This document shows positions 16,833 to 24,820 of a stretch of DNA of 64,000 nt, piece by piece; the first letter of the stretch is position 1, and each line of letters starts with the position of its first letter. The stretch spans positions 62,001 through 126,000 of the forward strand of contig SEBU01000004.1 of NCBI GenBank assembly GCA_004173475.1, written 5' to 3'. The stretch is from Gammaproteobacteria bacterium. Lineage in GTDB: Bacteria; Pseudomonadota; Gammaproteobacteria; Pseudomonadales; Cellvibrionaceae. The position numbers and the translations under genes were made by a program. The notes below the pieces were generated by a model, which saw nothing but the letters and a program-made list of their open reading frames with translations, was not told the DNA's origin and made no database searches.

Positions 16833-16891
16833 ATAAGGAGCAAATTGATGCGATCAAACAATTCAAACAGAACAGGTTATGAGGTTGGAAA

Positions 16892-17734
16892 ATGGGTGAA
16901 GTTGAATCGCAGACGAACGGTGACTTGAATTTTTACAAAAACGATCGTTACCTATTCCCTGACGAAGAGTTGTTTAGTTTGAGCAGTGATGATTTACGTC
17001 GGGTTATTTTGGAAAGCCTCACTGATGCCCACGATCAAACAGATGGAACCGATTGTAACTCCGACGTCAGGATTGACTTCGCCCAGGATATTATCGAGCA
17101 AGCGCGTGACATTGTGTTAGCGCGTGGTGAGACATTTACAGCCGAAGAGAAGTGCGAGATGCATTTCCTTTCATGGCCACTCACTGAGGAAGAGATCGCG
17201 CAAGAATTCATTAAAAAAGAACAAGAGCAAGAAGCGCTGCTTCGAGTACGGGAGCGTTGGCAAAGTACAGTAGAAAAGTACACGCCATGGCTTGAAATTC
17301 TCGTCCAAGGAAAAGTGCCGCCAACTGAGGCTGACTTTTCAACTATCAAAATGAGATTAGGGGTATCTGCTTTGAGCTCCGGCGAAACGAGCCTGCCTAC
17401 CTGGACGGAAGTTCGGCGGATGAAAGAGGAGTTGCAGAGCGTAGCCAATCTGGAGGTGGAGGCACATTATTCCGGCAAATACGCAGACATGGAGAGTAAT
17501 CGATCATGCTTCTGGAGTTTTTGGTTTACGCCTCCACTATCACCTCAGGCATGGTCGTTATTGCAGAAATGGTGGAAAGAAGGCCTGTATACAAGTCAGC
17601 CAGAATTATGGGCGGACGAAGTGCATTGGACTCTTGAGTGCTGGCCTGAATGGGGATCAGAGATGCATGCGGTAGCAGAAATGGGAGATTGGATCTCGTG
17701 CATTCGGAATGATGTGGCGCGCAACAAGATCTGA
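16892..17734 (+). CDS. Largest array protein, unknown
   Basis: 280 aa, soluble, acidic, after GTTGGAAA. N-terminal part carries 'FPDEELFSLSSDDLRRVI'; the middle is a long charged helix (about 95-130, many E/Q); the C-terminal third is tryptophan-rich (WSFWF, WSLLQKWWKE, WTLECWPEW). Not recognised. Confidence 0.7.
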   Translation: MGEVESQTNGDLNFYKNDRYLFPDEELFSLSSDDLRRVILESLTDAHDQTDGTDCNSDVRIDFAQDIIEQARDIVLARGETFTAEEKCEMHFLSWPLTEEEIAQEFIKKEQEQEALLRVRERWQSTVEKYTPWLEILVQGKVPPTEADFSTIKMRLGVSALSSGETSLPTWTEVRRMKEELQSVANLEVEAHYSGKYADMESNRSCFWSFWFTPPLSPQAWSLLQKWWKEGLYTSQPELWADEVHWTLECWPEWGSEMHAVAEMGDWISCIRNDVARNKI

Positions 17735-17743
17735 GGTTGCAAA

Positions 17744-17929
17744 ATGAAACTTGAAAATTTAGAAGATGATAAAGGTTTGGTTGTTAAAGCTTTAAACGCA
17801 TTGCGGAGAAAACGAACACAGGCTTATGACAAAGCAGTGACGCTTTCCCAACTTAATAAAACTGCCCTCCCGAACGACTTCGGGGTTGCAGAGGTTGATC
17901 ACGCGCTCAGACGGATCCTTTCATCCTAG
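17744..17929 (+). CDS. Small basic protein of the array
   Basis: 61 aa, start motif variant GTTGCAAA. Reads as a small winged-helix-like fragment (LVVKALNALRRKRTQAYDKA), but too short to be sure. Stops before a further motif copy. Confidence 0.5.
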   Translation: MKLENLEDDKGLVVKALNALRRKRTQAYDKAVTLSQLNKTALPNDFGVAEVDHALRRILSS

Positions 17930-17957
17930 ACTCCACGAAGAAGGACATTGGAAAAAA

Positions 17958-17996
17958 ATGAGCAAATCAAATCTATATGCAAACGAAAGAAAATAG
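17958..17996 (+). CDS. 12-codon ORF with array motif
   Basis: ATG after ATTGGA plus a run of A. Encodes only MSKSNLYANERK. Listed because it carries the array start motif; it may be a leader or the 5' stub of a lost gene. Confidence 0.25.
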   Translation: MSKSNLYANERK

Positions 17997-18055
17997 TCAC
18001 TTAACAAATTTGAAAATAAAAGATGCTCAAGAATCGAAGTTGGAGTAATTGGAAA

Positions 18056-18184
18056 ATGAAAAAAAGACCGGTAAGCAATGTAATACCTCCTATGCCTCGC
18101 GTTGAGCAGAGCGATTTATCTCCAATACTTTTGCTCTTAGTGATTTTATTTGTTATTTCGGTATTACTTGTTAGATTAACTTAA
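18056..18184 (+). CDS. 42-aa single-pass membrane protein of the array
   Basis: ATG after ATTGGAAA. A polar N-terminus (about 22 residues) is followed by one hydrophobic helix (about 23-40, ILLLLVILFVISVLLV). Tail-anchor-like. Not recognised. Confidence 0.5.
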   Translation: MKKRPVSNVIPPMPRVEQSDLSPILLLLVILFVISVLLVRLT

Positions 18185-18209
18185 CTAACTACTTGGGACA
18201 TATTGGAAG

Positions 18210-18509
18210 ATGGAAGCCGAGCTGAAGCAGACAAAAATAATTCTACAAATCGAAATTGAGAATGGCACGAGTTGGGGCAGAGGGAAATCGCGAGCAATAG
18301 AAAGTATGGAAATTTTTCACTTATCGGAATTTTCATTTAGAAAATTGGGTGACGATGAGTATGAACTTACTTTCAAGTATGAAGATGACGCCGATCTTGA
18401 AGAACAGATATACGATCTTTACTCTGAGTTGCAAAGCAGGGCGGACGATAAAAATTGTAGTTTACAGTGCTACTTCCGAGAGATAGGCAGTGATCGCCAG
18501 TGGGATTAG
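18210..18509 (+). CDS. Last array gene, acidic soluble protein
   Basis: 99 aa after ATTGGAAG. Acidic, with a beta-rich first half and 'YELTFKYEDDADLEEQIYDL' helix. It converges on minus-strand genes; the next stop is seven bases away. Not recognised. Confidence 0.6.
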   Translation: MEAELKQTKIILQIEIENGTSWGRGKSRAIESMEIFHLSEFSFRKLGDDEYELTFKYEDDADLEEQIYDLYSELQSRADDKNCSLQCYFREIGSDRQWD

Positions 18510-18516
18510 ATGTCAA

Positions 18517-18645
18517 TCAAAAATACGGTTGAATCTCCACACAACTTTCAATTACAGCAGTCATGTCGCCATTGTTTTTATCATCATGTTTTTTTATTAG
18601 TTTTGCGTAATAACCTATTTTATTTGCGAAAGAATTTTCAAACAT
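18517..18645 (-). CDS. Small protein (42 aa) overlapping the preceding gene
   Basis: ATG at 18645 overlaps the stop of the upstream gene (ATGTTTGA), with AAGGA just before, so translation is probably coupled. Encodes a basic N-terminal helix (FANKIGYYAKLIKKHDDK) and an acidic end. Not recognised. Confidence 0.5.
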   Translation of the reverse strand: MFENSFANKIGYYAKLIKKHDDKNNGDMTAVIESCVEIQPYF

Positions 18646-19045
18646 TAGTCCTTAGATAATAAAAAGGCGGTGTAAAAACGTCGTCTGGAGTCTCCCAAAT
18701 TATAGGTCCTCCGGAATCCTGATGCGTTGCACGGAACACCGTCCAATCTTCGATGTGATCGAACATATCCTCGTACAAGTTTTCATTTTCTGCGTCAACT
18801 GCACTCTGAACTTCGGCCAAAACTTTTTCGGAAAAAATCACGAGGGCAAATACGCCTTCGTCGCTATCACTGTTCTGCCAATTAACGATGACACTGGCTT
18901 TACCTTTTGGTCGTTGTGAATCAATTTGCTTGTATTGAATGCAGTCTTCATCAGCAAGACACCCTTGCAACTGATTCAAAACAACTTCTGTCAAAAGTTC
19001 TTCAGCCAAACTTTTGGTCGCGATTTTTTCCGTTGTCTCATGCAT
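18638..19045 (-). CDS. Hypothetical protein in the SRAP operon
   Basis: 135 aa from ATG 19045 after GAGG; a GTG two codons earlier is possible. Acidic and soluble: N-terminal helices, a beta strand 'ASVIVNWQNSDSDEG', C-terminal 'YYLRTNV'. It begins across the end of the SRAP gene, so it is probably in the same LexA-controlled transcript. Not recognised. Confidence 0.6.
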   Translation of the reverse strand: MHETTEKIATKSLAEELLTEVVLNQLQGCLADEDCIQYKQIDSQRPKGKASVIVNWQNSDSDEGVFALVIFSEKVLAEVQSAVDAENENLYEDMFDHIEDWTVFRATHQDSGGPIIWETPDDVFTPPFYYLRTNV

Positions 19046-19052
19046 ATTCACC

Positions 19053-19784
19053 TCATAATCTATTAGCTAACGGTTCCAGTATCTCTGTTACCGAATTCTT
19101 AAATAATTGGGCGCCGGTAAAGGTTTTTACCCTTTGGACCTCCATTCGTTGAAACCACGTCGGCCGCAGTAAAAGATCAGCTATGTCCGGATCTTCTTCG
19201 GTGACTTTTTTACTGAGCCATTTATCAACAAAATATTTGTCCGGGTTGATAAAAAATGGCGTCGCTTTGTCATGATAGACTTTGAATTTATTTTGTGGTT
19301 GGCGCGTTATAACCGCTGCACTGTAAATATCATCGTCCAACCGCTGATATAAAATCCCTAATAAAATTGGCTTTTCCGCACGCATCAAAAATTGTTGTTT
19401 TCCTTTGTTCTCAGGCTTAGTAAAAATAGATTCTCCTAAGCCGGTCATCATTGCAATTCCTCTGCGATAACGAATAGGTTCTTGCCATGTAGGTAACTGC
19501 AAATTGCGCGCATTGAAACTTTGTTTTCCAGCGCTTCTAAGCTCCCCATTTTTAATTACGGTGTCGTACCACCAAACCGGATTTATTAGTTTCCGTTCGC
19601 CTTCATCATTTTCGATCACTACATCTGGAATTGTGCGGTGCATCAAGTTTGCTACCGCAGGCTGAAAACTGCTTTTGCCCGGTGGACGTCCATCGAGTTC
19701 TGCATAAATATTCCCTAATCCAGAAGGCTTTAAGGCCTCTGCAAAACTGTATTCTCCATAGGTACGTTCTAAGTATCCACACAT
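19053..19784 (-). CDS. SRAP-family (YedK/HMCES) DNA-protein crosslink protein
   Basis: 243 aa when started at ATG 19784, which puts the catalytic cysteine at position 2 (MCGYLE), as the family requires; the frame is open to 19859. Other landmarks: FNAR at 90-93, 'YRRGIAMMTGLGES' (107-119) where the family has RRCLIPAxGFYEW, and a late histidine 172 (VYHDKATPFF). These proteins form a thiazolidine crosslink with abasic sites in single-stranded DNA. The NAR is followed by N-L rather than the common S/A-E, so this is a divergent member. It sits in an operon behind a LexA box. Confidence 0.75.
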   Translation of the reverse strand: MCGYLERTYGEYSFAEALKPSGLGNIYAELDGRPPGKSSFQPAVANLMHRTIPDVVIENDEGERKLINPVWWYDTVIKNGELRSAGKQSFNARNLQLPTWQEPIRYRRGIAMMTGLGESIFTKPENKGKQQFLMRAEKPILLGILYQRLDDDIYSAAVITRQPQNKFKVYHDKATPFFINPDKYFVDKWLSKKVTEEDPDIADLLLRPTWFQRMEVQRVKTFTGAQLFKNSVTEILEPLANRL

Positions 19785-19859
19785 GGCTGCTCGCTCCGGT
19801 AAGACTTTAAAAGCGATTGTAACGCCGTACACCTGAAAATTTGGTTCGATAACACCCAC

Positions 19860-20288
19860 TTACCCTGAGCGGGTTAGGCGAATAACTTCACCGCGCTCCT
19901 TCGCGGTAACGACCGTCAATCGGGGATTATTATCTTCCGATAGTACAATAGGCCAATTTTGGTTATCCAAGACGCCGAAAACACCGAACACATTCCCCGG
20001 TAAATGCACCAACATGCCTAAAACGTAAGAGCTTGCATTTAGATCGCGCCAGGTGCTCGCAATCACGTCGCCATCTGTCACGGCCGTAGCGATAATTTTG
20101 CTTTTTTGAGCAAGAGGAAGCCTTCGCGCCCGCCCAGCCTCGATGAAGCCCAACCAAGAAACTGGGAAAGACCCTTTTGGCGACCCTGGCCTGGGACTTG
20201 TTTTGACGTGGACAGTGCCGCCGGGCACGTCGCCCGCTGTAGAAGCGCACACCCCATTGGGCCTCCAGCGCAAAGCAGCCATTTTCAT
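19860..20288 (-). CDS. Hypothetical protein, first gene after the LexA box
   Basis: 142 aa from ATG 20288 (a second ATG at 20282 has better spacing to AGGGG). An earlier ATG at 20327 lies inside the LexA site and is unlikely. Basic N-terminus with glycine/proline-rich stretch (VPGGTVHVKTSPRPGSPK), then beta-rich segments. Not recognised; position suggests a DNA-damage role with SRAP. Confidence 0.6.
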   Translation of the reverse strand: MKMAALRWRPNGVCASTAGDVPGGTVHVKTSPRPGSPKGSFPVSWLGFIEAGRARRLPLAQKSKIIATAVTDGDVIASTWRDLNASSYVLGMLVHLPGNVFGVFGVLDNQNWPIVLSEDNNPRLTVVTAKERGEVIRLTRSG

Positions 20289-20315
20289 AACCCCTGGTTC
20301 ATTGAAAGCGTAAAT

Positions 20316-20335
20316 TGCTGTATCCATATACAGTA
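20316..20335 (-). promoter_or_regulatory. LexA (SOS) operator
   Basis: Contains CTG-N10-CAG (CTGTATCCATATACAG on the + strand, 20318-20333), a near match to the E. coli/Pseudomonas LexA consensus, in an AT-rich promoter context directly upstream of the minus-strand operon with the SRAP gene. Confidence 0.8.
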
Positions 20336-20449
20336 TTTTAGGCGCGATTAATTTGCAAGTAGCTTTTTACCGAGTTAGCGAGTCGGAGCTTATGAAAACG
20401 TCTAGCGGAGCATGAGAAGGGAGAAGATTACTTAGTATAGGTGGAGCTG

Positions 20450-20851
20450 TCATTCGCGAAGGATCACCCATTTAACAGCGCCCCTTGGATGACGATAGGG
20501 AATAGGTTCGATAAACTTGATGGGATTTCTCAATAGCCAAGGATATCTGTATTTCTCGCGAATATTGACATTACCCTGTGGTACACGATGGTTAGCAAAA
20601 TGCGAGGTAAAATGATCCGGATCAATAGGGGGCAACGAGTCAACAAGTTCGGCAGTCCCAAATATTTTTCCGGTACCCGCATATATAATGCCGAACCGCC
20701 CCCTGAAATGCGTAATACAAGAGCGTAATTCCCATATCTTTTCTCCAGACAAAATTAGTTCACCCCAATCAGGATAGACAAGAAGGGCGCGTGAGATACC
20801 CGTAAGAGACAGGCGGGATCGCGAGCGGAATGAGTCAGAAGGCGCGGACAA
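20450..20851 (-). CDS. ASCH-domain protein
   Basis: 133 aa from TTG 20851, which has GGAG seven bases upstream; the frame extends to 20950 but would overlap the next gene. The ASCH fold signature is clear: 'YPDWGELILSGEKIWELRS', then 'RGRFGIIYAGTGKIFGTAEL'. ASCH proteins bind RNA or nucleosides; some are nucleases or cytidine amidohydrolases. Specific role unknown. Confidence 0.7.
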   Translation of the reverse strand: MSAPSDSFRSRSRLSLTGISRALLVYPDWGELILSGEKIWELRSCITHFRGRFGIIYAGTGKIFGTAELVDSLPPIDPDHFTSHFANHRVPQGNVNIREKYRYPWLLRNPIKFIEPIPYRHPRGAVKWVILRE

Positions 20852-20879
20852 ATTTTGTCTCCAAGTTATTTGAGGAACG

Positions 20880-21290
20880 TCAGGCTTTAAAAATAAACAA
20901 TTTTGACTCACGCTCACACGACGATATAATTTCGAGATCCTGCTTTGCATTTTTACGAGTGGGGTAGGCTACGATTCTGGGCACATTGAAGATTACGAAC
21001 GACGTCACCCATAAGAAAATTATGAACGAGATTACGCTGAACGATTCGCTTACCGGCACGCCGTGATTTTTGCAGTACGCTATCGGAATCAGAATAATAA
21101 GACAGCATGAAAATAAGTGGTTCAAGGTAGATGTTTTCACATGAGCAATTGTGTCTTCATAAAATTTACGTACCATTATCGAATGATGGCTAGAGATTGA
21201 TGTTTCACTGAAATTACCGGACTGCTTTTCGTTTTCGGGCGTGTTTAGGTAATTCGTGTAGAGAGGGTCGTCATCATTTTCTTTATGCAT
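20880..21290 (-). CDS. Two-pass membrane protein
   Basis: 136 aa with GGAGG before the ATG. Hydrophobic helices at about 58-76 and 82-105, with polar ends. Not recognised. Upstream of the ASCH gene and probably cotranscribed. Confidence 0.6.
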   Translation of the reverse strand: MHKENDDDPLYTNYLNTPENEKQSGNFSETSISSHHSIMVRKFYEDTIAHVKTSTLNHLFSCCLIILIPIAYCKNHGVPVSESFSVISFIIFLWVTSFVIFNVPRIVAYPTRKNAKQDLEIISSCERESKLFIFKA

Positions 21291-21393
21291 TGTTTGCCTC
21301 CAATGTTCATTCGAGAATTGCGCAGAGTCGCGAGGTTTTTGTTAAGCGTCTCACAGCAGATTGAAATTTTTCCTGCATGCACATGGAAATACC

Positions 21394-21744
21394 TTATTCG
21401 ATTAACGACAATGGCCAGGATACGGTTACCATTATTGAGTCTGCTTCTTTTACATGCTCCACCAAGCTCGCCATCCCCAATGAATCCCCACATTCGTAAA
21501 CGCCAGTTACTTTTGTTTCCATAGATCTGTCTCTAGTTTTCACCGACCCTAAGCAGTCGCTAGCAAATGTATCCGCGAGCGTTTTGTTTGAAGGATTGGC
21601 CTTGACCCATTCATTTATTGCATGGGTTCGCGCATCTTGGCAAGACGCGAGGTATTGCGCTACCTGCCCTGCACTAACAAGTACCAAAGCCGCCACGATA
21701 AAACCTACAATTTTTGTCAATTTATTAACAATATGCCAATTCAT
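21394..21744 (-). CDS. Signal-anchored hypothetical protein
   Basis: 116 aa with a hydrophobic N-terminal helix (about 11-30) and a polar, probably periplasmic domain with three cysteines. AGGCGGTG upstream. Not recognised. Confidence 0.55.
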   Translation of the reverse strand: MNWHIVNKLTKIVGFIVAALVLVSAGQVAQYLASCQDARTHAINEWVKANPSNKTLADTFASDCLGSVKTRDRSMETKVTGVYECGDSLGMASLVEHVKEADSIMVTVSWPLSLIE

Positions 21745-21828
21745 TTTTTACACCGCCTGTGACGTCAGTCGATTGCTTTTGTCGTAATTTCAGCATGTTC
21801 ATAACCAGTTATGTCATGCTGAAATTCA

Positions 21829-23580
21829 TTAACGATGAATCGTAATCCCAGATGGAATTCTGGTTAGCGTCGCACCAGGTAACGACTGAATGTATTCTGA
21901 AAAAACTGCAGCATCGACATGCCCTGTATCGGTTTTATTGGTAGCACTAGGGAATGTATAAAGGTCACCCCCAGAGGATAAGTAGCTCGTGGTTACCACA
22001 GAATACATAGCCGCTGGATTCAATGGCTGGTAAATCCCATTACTGTCTTTAACTTTAATTGTTTCAATAGTCGGGGTTGTCGGATCAGCTAGATTAATGG
22101 TGTATTCAAGATTTGCCACATACGGGAATGCCACGCCGCTAATCTTATAAGCGTTAGAGACATTTTTACTTAAGGCCGTTGAGAGCGATGCACCTGTTAG
22201 CGTCAAGGACACGAGCGTTGAGGCGTACGGGACCACCGAATAAGCGTCACCTACAGTTACGTTACCTTCAAGGTCCGCACGAACACCACCAGCGTTTATG
22301 AGCGCCACATGTGGGCGGCCGGTCGTCTGCTGCATCTTGAAAGCCATTGATTGAGCAACATGAGGAGCCACGAGGCTGCCTTCAGCTAAAACGCCGCCAA
22401 GAGGGTGGGTGTCACCTGGAACTCGTACGTGGTACAAATTCTCAGATGCGTATCCAATTACGCTCGACGAAAACTCAGTAACCTTGGATTTGGCAATGTC
22501 TAACATCGATTGAGCGGTAGGATCATTTGCAACAATCTCAATGTTTTTTGCGCCCTTGATAAAGTCGGTTATTGACTGTAGAGCGCTAGCATCCACGGGC
22601 CGAGCAGGGTTGCCACGCGCAAAGACGTTACCCACTATTAAAATGGTTTGGCCGTCACAGGAGCTTACGAGACCGTCACCCGTGAACTGAACGTCTGTCA
22701 CAGCAATGTCCTTGGCAAACTCACCAGAGTGCATTATGCATACAGGGTGTCCTGCAGGATCAGTTTCGATTATCGGAGCTGGGCCATAGTTTGGGAGACC
22801 AATATTAGAAAAGTCGCCAACTAACGAATGAGAATGCCCTCCAAGTATCACGTCGATCCCTGGCACCGATTTAGCTAGCAAGCGATCTTGCTCAAGGCCG
22901 AGATGGGTTAAGAAGACAATTTTATTGACGCCCACAGCGGAAAGGTCGTTCACCATTTTTTTTGCTGACGCGATTGCATTGTCAAAAACGGTCGCGTCGC
23001 TTGGATTAGAAATAATTTCTGTAAATTCTGTAGTAAGGCCAACAATAGCGATGGGCTGATTGCCGATCATTTTGTACGTGGCACTAAAATACCTTCCGTC
23101 GAGAGGATCTTTGCGTTTAACTTTTGTATTGGCTGACAAAAGAGGGAAATCGAGAGTTTTTGAGAAATCTGCTAACACTTGGTTGCCCAAATCAAATTCA
23201 TGATTGCCAAGCGCCATCGCGTCAAACTGGAAGTAGTTCATAAAATCAGCGTCAAGCTGACCTTTGAAAACGCTGAAGTATAGGGTTCCAGAAAATGCGT
23301 CGCCTGAATGTAATAGTAAAAAGCCTTTGCCCTCCGTTGAGGCCTTTTGACGAAGTTGATCAACTTTAGTCTTCAGCTTCGGATAGCCTCCGGCATATGC
23401 AAAAGTAGGTGTGAGTTTGCCATTTTGATCAGGCAAACCAATCTGCACAACTTGCTCTTCAAAATGCGCGTGCGTATCGCCGACATGTGCAAATGTTACT
23501 TTCATTGGCTCGCCAAATTTACAGCCTGTTAGCAATGTGCACATTAATGTCGATAGCGCAATAACACTATGTTTGGTCAT
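21829..23580 (-). CDS. UshA-type 5'-nucleotidase/phosphodiesterase lipoprotein
   Basis: 583 aa. Lipoprotein signal peptide with lipobox LLTGC (Cys20). The N-terminal metallophosphoesterase domain has DTHAH (35-39), GNHEFD and GGHSH metal ligands; the C-terminal substrate-binding domain includes 'NAGGVRADL' and 'GDAYSVVPYAS', typical of the 5'-nucleotidase C-terminal family. It would hydrolyse nucleotides or UDP-sugars at the cell surface or periplasm. An unusual cargo gene for a plasmid; may serve phosphate or purine scavenging. Confidence 0.9.
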   Translation of the reverse strand: MTKHSVIALSTLMCTLLTGCKFGEPMKVTFAHVGDTHAHFEEQVVQIGLPDQNGKLTPTFAYAGGYPKLKTKVDQLRQKASTEGKGFLLLHSGDAFSGTLYFSVFKGQLDADFMNYFQFDAMALGNHEFDLGNQVLADFSKTLDFPLLSANTKVKRKDPLDGRYFSATYKMIGNQPIAIVGLTTEFTEIISNPSDATVFDNAIASAKKMVNDLSAVGVNKIVFLTHLGLEQDRLLAKSVPGIDVILGGHSHSLVGDFSNIGLPNYGPAPIIETDPAGHPVCIMHSGEFAKDIAVTDVQFTGDGLVSSCDGQTILIVGNVFARGNPARPVDASALQSITDFIKGAKNIEIVANDPTAQSMLDIAKSKVTEFSSSVIGYASENLYHVRVPGDTHPLGGVLAEGSLVAPHVAQSMAFKMQQTTGRPHVALINAGGVRADLEGNVTVGDAYSVVPYASTLVSLTLTGASLSTALSKNVSNAYKISGVAFPYVANLEYTINLADPTTPTIETIKVKDSNGIYQPLNPAAMYSVVTTSYLSSGGDLYTFPSATNKTDTGHVDAAVFSEYIQSLPGATLTRIPSGITIHR

Positions 23581-23757
23581 TTCTTGTAAGTTCCTTTGTT
23601 TGATGTTGAAGTTTTACATATCCCTAATATGCAATCGGTGTAGATCCGCATAGTAGTGAATGTTGGGGGTGTTAAAATTTATCCTTACATAGACGTAATG
23701 CATTTGATGATGCTAGCCGGGCGCCGCAACTACGCTGAGACTGGCTGATCTCTGAAA

Positions 23758-24201
23758 TCAATTTAGGACTGGCTCCCATTTCACACATTCCGGATAGAGG
23801 TTTCTGAGTTCGTCTAGCAGGTGGCTTTCGAGATCCTTAGGGCAAATATTTTCTCGATGGGAGAGCTTTAGACTTGCACTAGAAAGTCGATTTAGGAATG
23901 AATCAATATTTAAAAGGTGATATTGAACGTATTGGAGACGGTCGGTGCGCACAGCGATAAGTAGCTCCCTAAATTCGATTAGCACCTTCCAATTCGGATA
24001 TGTGCCAATGTATGGCAATATCTCTTCTGCAAAGTCACGATATCGCCGGAGTTCGAGAAGGGATTGCGTTAGCTCCAGAGTCAACTTGCTTTCTAACACC
24101 GCTGATTTTTTTCGTGATTGAACATGGTATCGGTAAAGCAAAATTAACGCAGCGGCAAGGACTGTTATGCATGTGAGAAGGACGATGTTAGTTGATTGCA
24201 T
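23758..24201 (-). CDS. Membrane-anchored hypothetical protein
   Basis: 147 aa; N-terminal membrane helix (about 5-23) followed by a basic stop (RYHVQSRKKS) and a helical cytosolic domain. Not recognised. Confidence 0.6.
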   Translation of the reverse strand: MQSTNIVLLTCITVLAAALILLYRYHVQSRKKSAVLESKLTLELTQSLLELRRYRDFAEEILPYIGTYPNWKVLIEFRELLIAVRTDRLQYVQYHLLNIDSFLNRLSSASLKLSHRENICPKDLESHLLDELRNLYPECVKWEPVLN

Positions 24202-24319
24202 TTGAGGGAAATACCATTGAATGTGTTGAAGCCATCATGCAATAGTTGAAACAATCACCATTGATGAAAGTACCACGTGCACGCGTACACTTTCGTCGTA
24301 CCTTCGCCCACATCTGCAT

Positions 24320-24637
24320 TCAGTCAATTCCGCGCCTTTTTGCTTCCGCCGTTATTTCTCTCAATGTCTGTCTCTGCAAAGCGAGATTTTCCGATTCGGT
24401 TAACGAGTCTCTGCCCTTAAGCTGACGTCGCCATTTGTTGTATCGTTCGTCCACATATTCGTACTTGAAGTTGCCTTTAAAGAAATCAAAGTTCTCCGAT
24501 ATCGACGCTTTTTTTCCTATAGAACAAATCACCTTGAATGCGCTAAACGGAATGAAAAACGGCTTGATGCCTATGTACAAAAGGTACAGTGTTGCTAGCA
24601 ATGCAGTTAGTACAAAGGCTCCGGCAGCTAAACTCAT
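24320..24637 (-). CDS. Membrane-anchored hypothetical protein
   Basis: 105 aa; one hydrophobic helix (about 5-28), then a charged helical domain ending in 'LREITAEAKRRGID'. Not recognised. Confidence 0.55.
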   Translation of the reverse strand: MSLAAGAFVLTALLATLYLLYIGIKPFFIPFSAFKVICSIGKKASISENFDFFKGNFKYEYVDERYNKWRRQLKGRDSLTESENLALQRQTLREITAEAKRRGID

Positions 24638-24820
24638 TTTTCTTCCTATTTTTTGCTATACGTTGTTAGATCGATGAATCACTTACCAAACTAATTTACA
24701 CAACCCAAGCCTTAACTTTTCAGGCTCGAGAGCGTTTTTGAAATGTATTTCAAGAATTTCAACTTTACATTCGCCGGGAGGGGTTCAAGCCATTTCTACC
24801 GCTAATTTTTATTTGATTTA

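Larger units (their letters stand above)
13728..18217 (+). repeat. Recurrent start-site motif (A/G)TTGGA-NN-ATG before 11 genes of the array, plus three variants
   Basis: ATTGGATT-ATG occurs at starts 13736, 14096 and 14270; ATTGGAAT-ATG at 14562 and 15724; GTTGGAAT-ATG at 14849; ATTGGAGT-ATG at 15192; ATTGGAAA-ATG at 16611 and 18056; GTTGGAAA-ATG at 16892; ATTGGAAG-ATG at 18210. Variants are GTTGCAAA-ATG (17744), ATTGGAAAAA-ATG (17958) and ATTGGA with longer spacing before 16418. GGA lies only two bases from the ATG, too close for ordinary Shine-Dalgarno pairing. The motif does not recur at starts elsewhere in the window. Confidence 0.85.

Noticed and set aside
13728-18217. CRISPR-like reading of the regularly recurring motif
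   Set aside because: The repeat is only about 11 bases, spacing is irregular (100-850 bases) and it always abuts an ATG.
20282-20327. ATG at 20327 as the start of the first gene behind the LexA box
   Set aside because: It lies within the operator itself, and later ATGs have a ribosome site.
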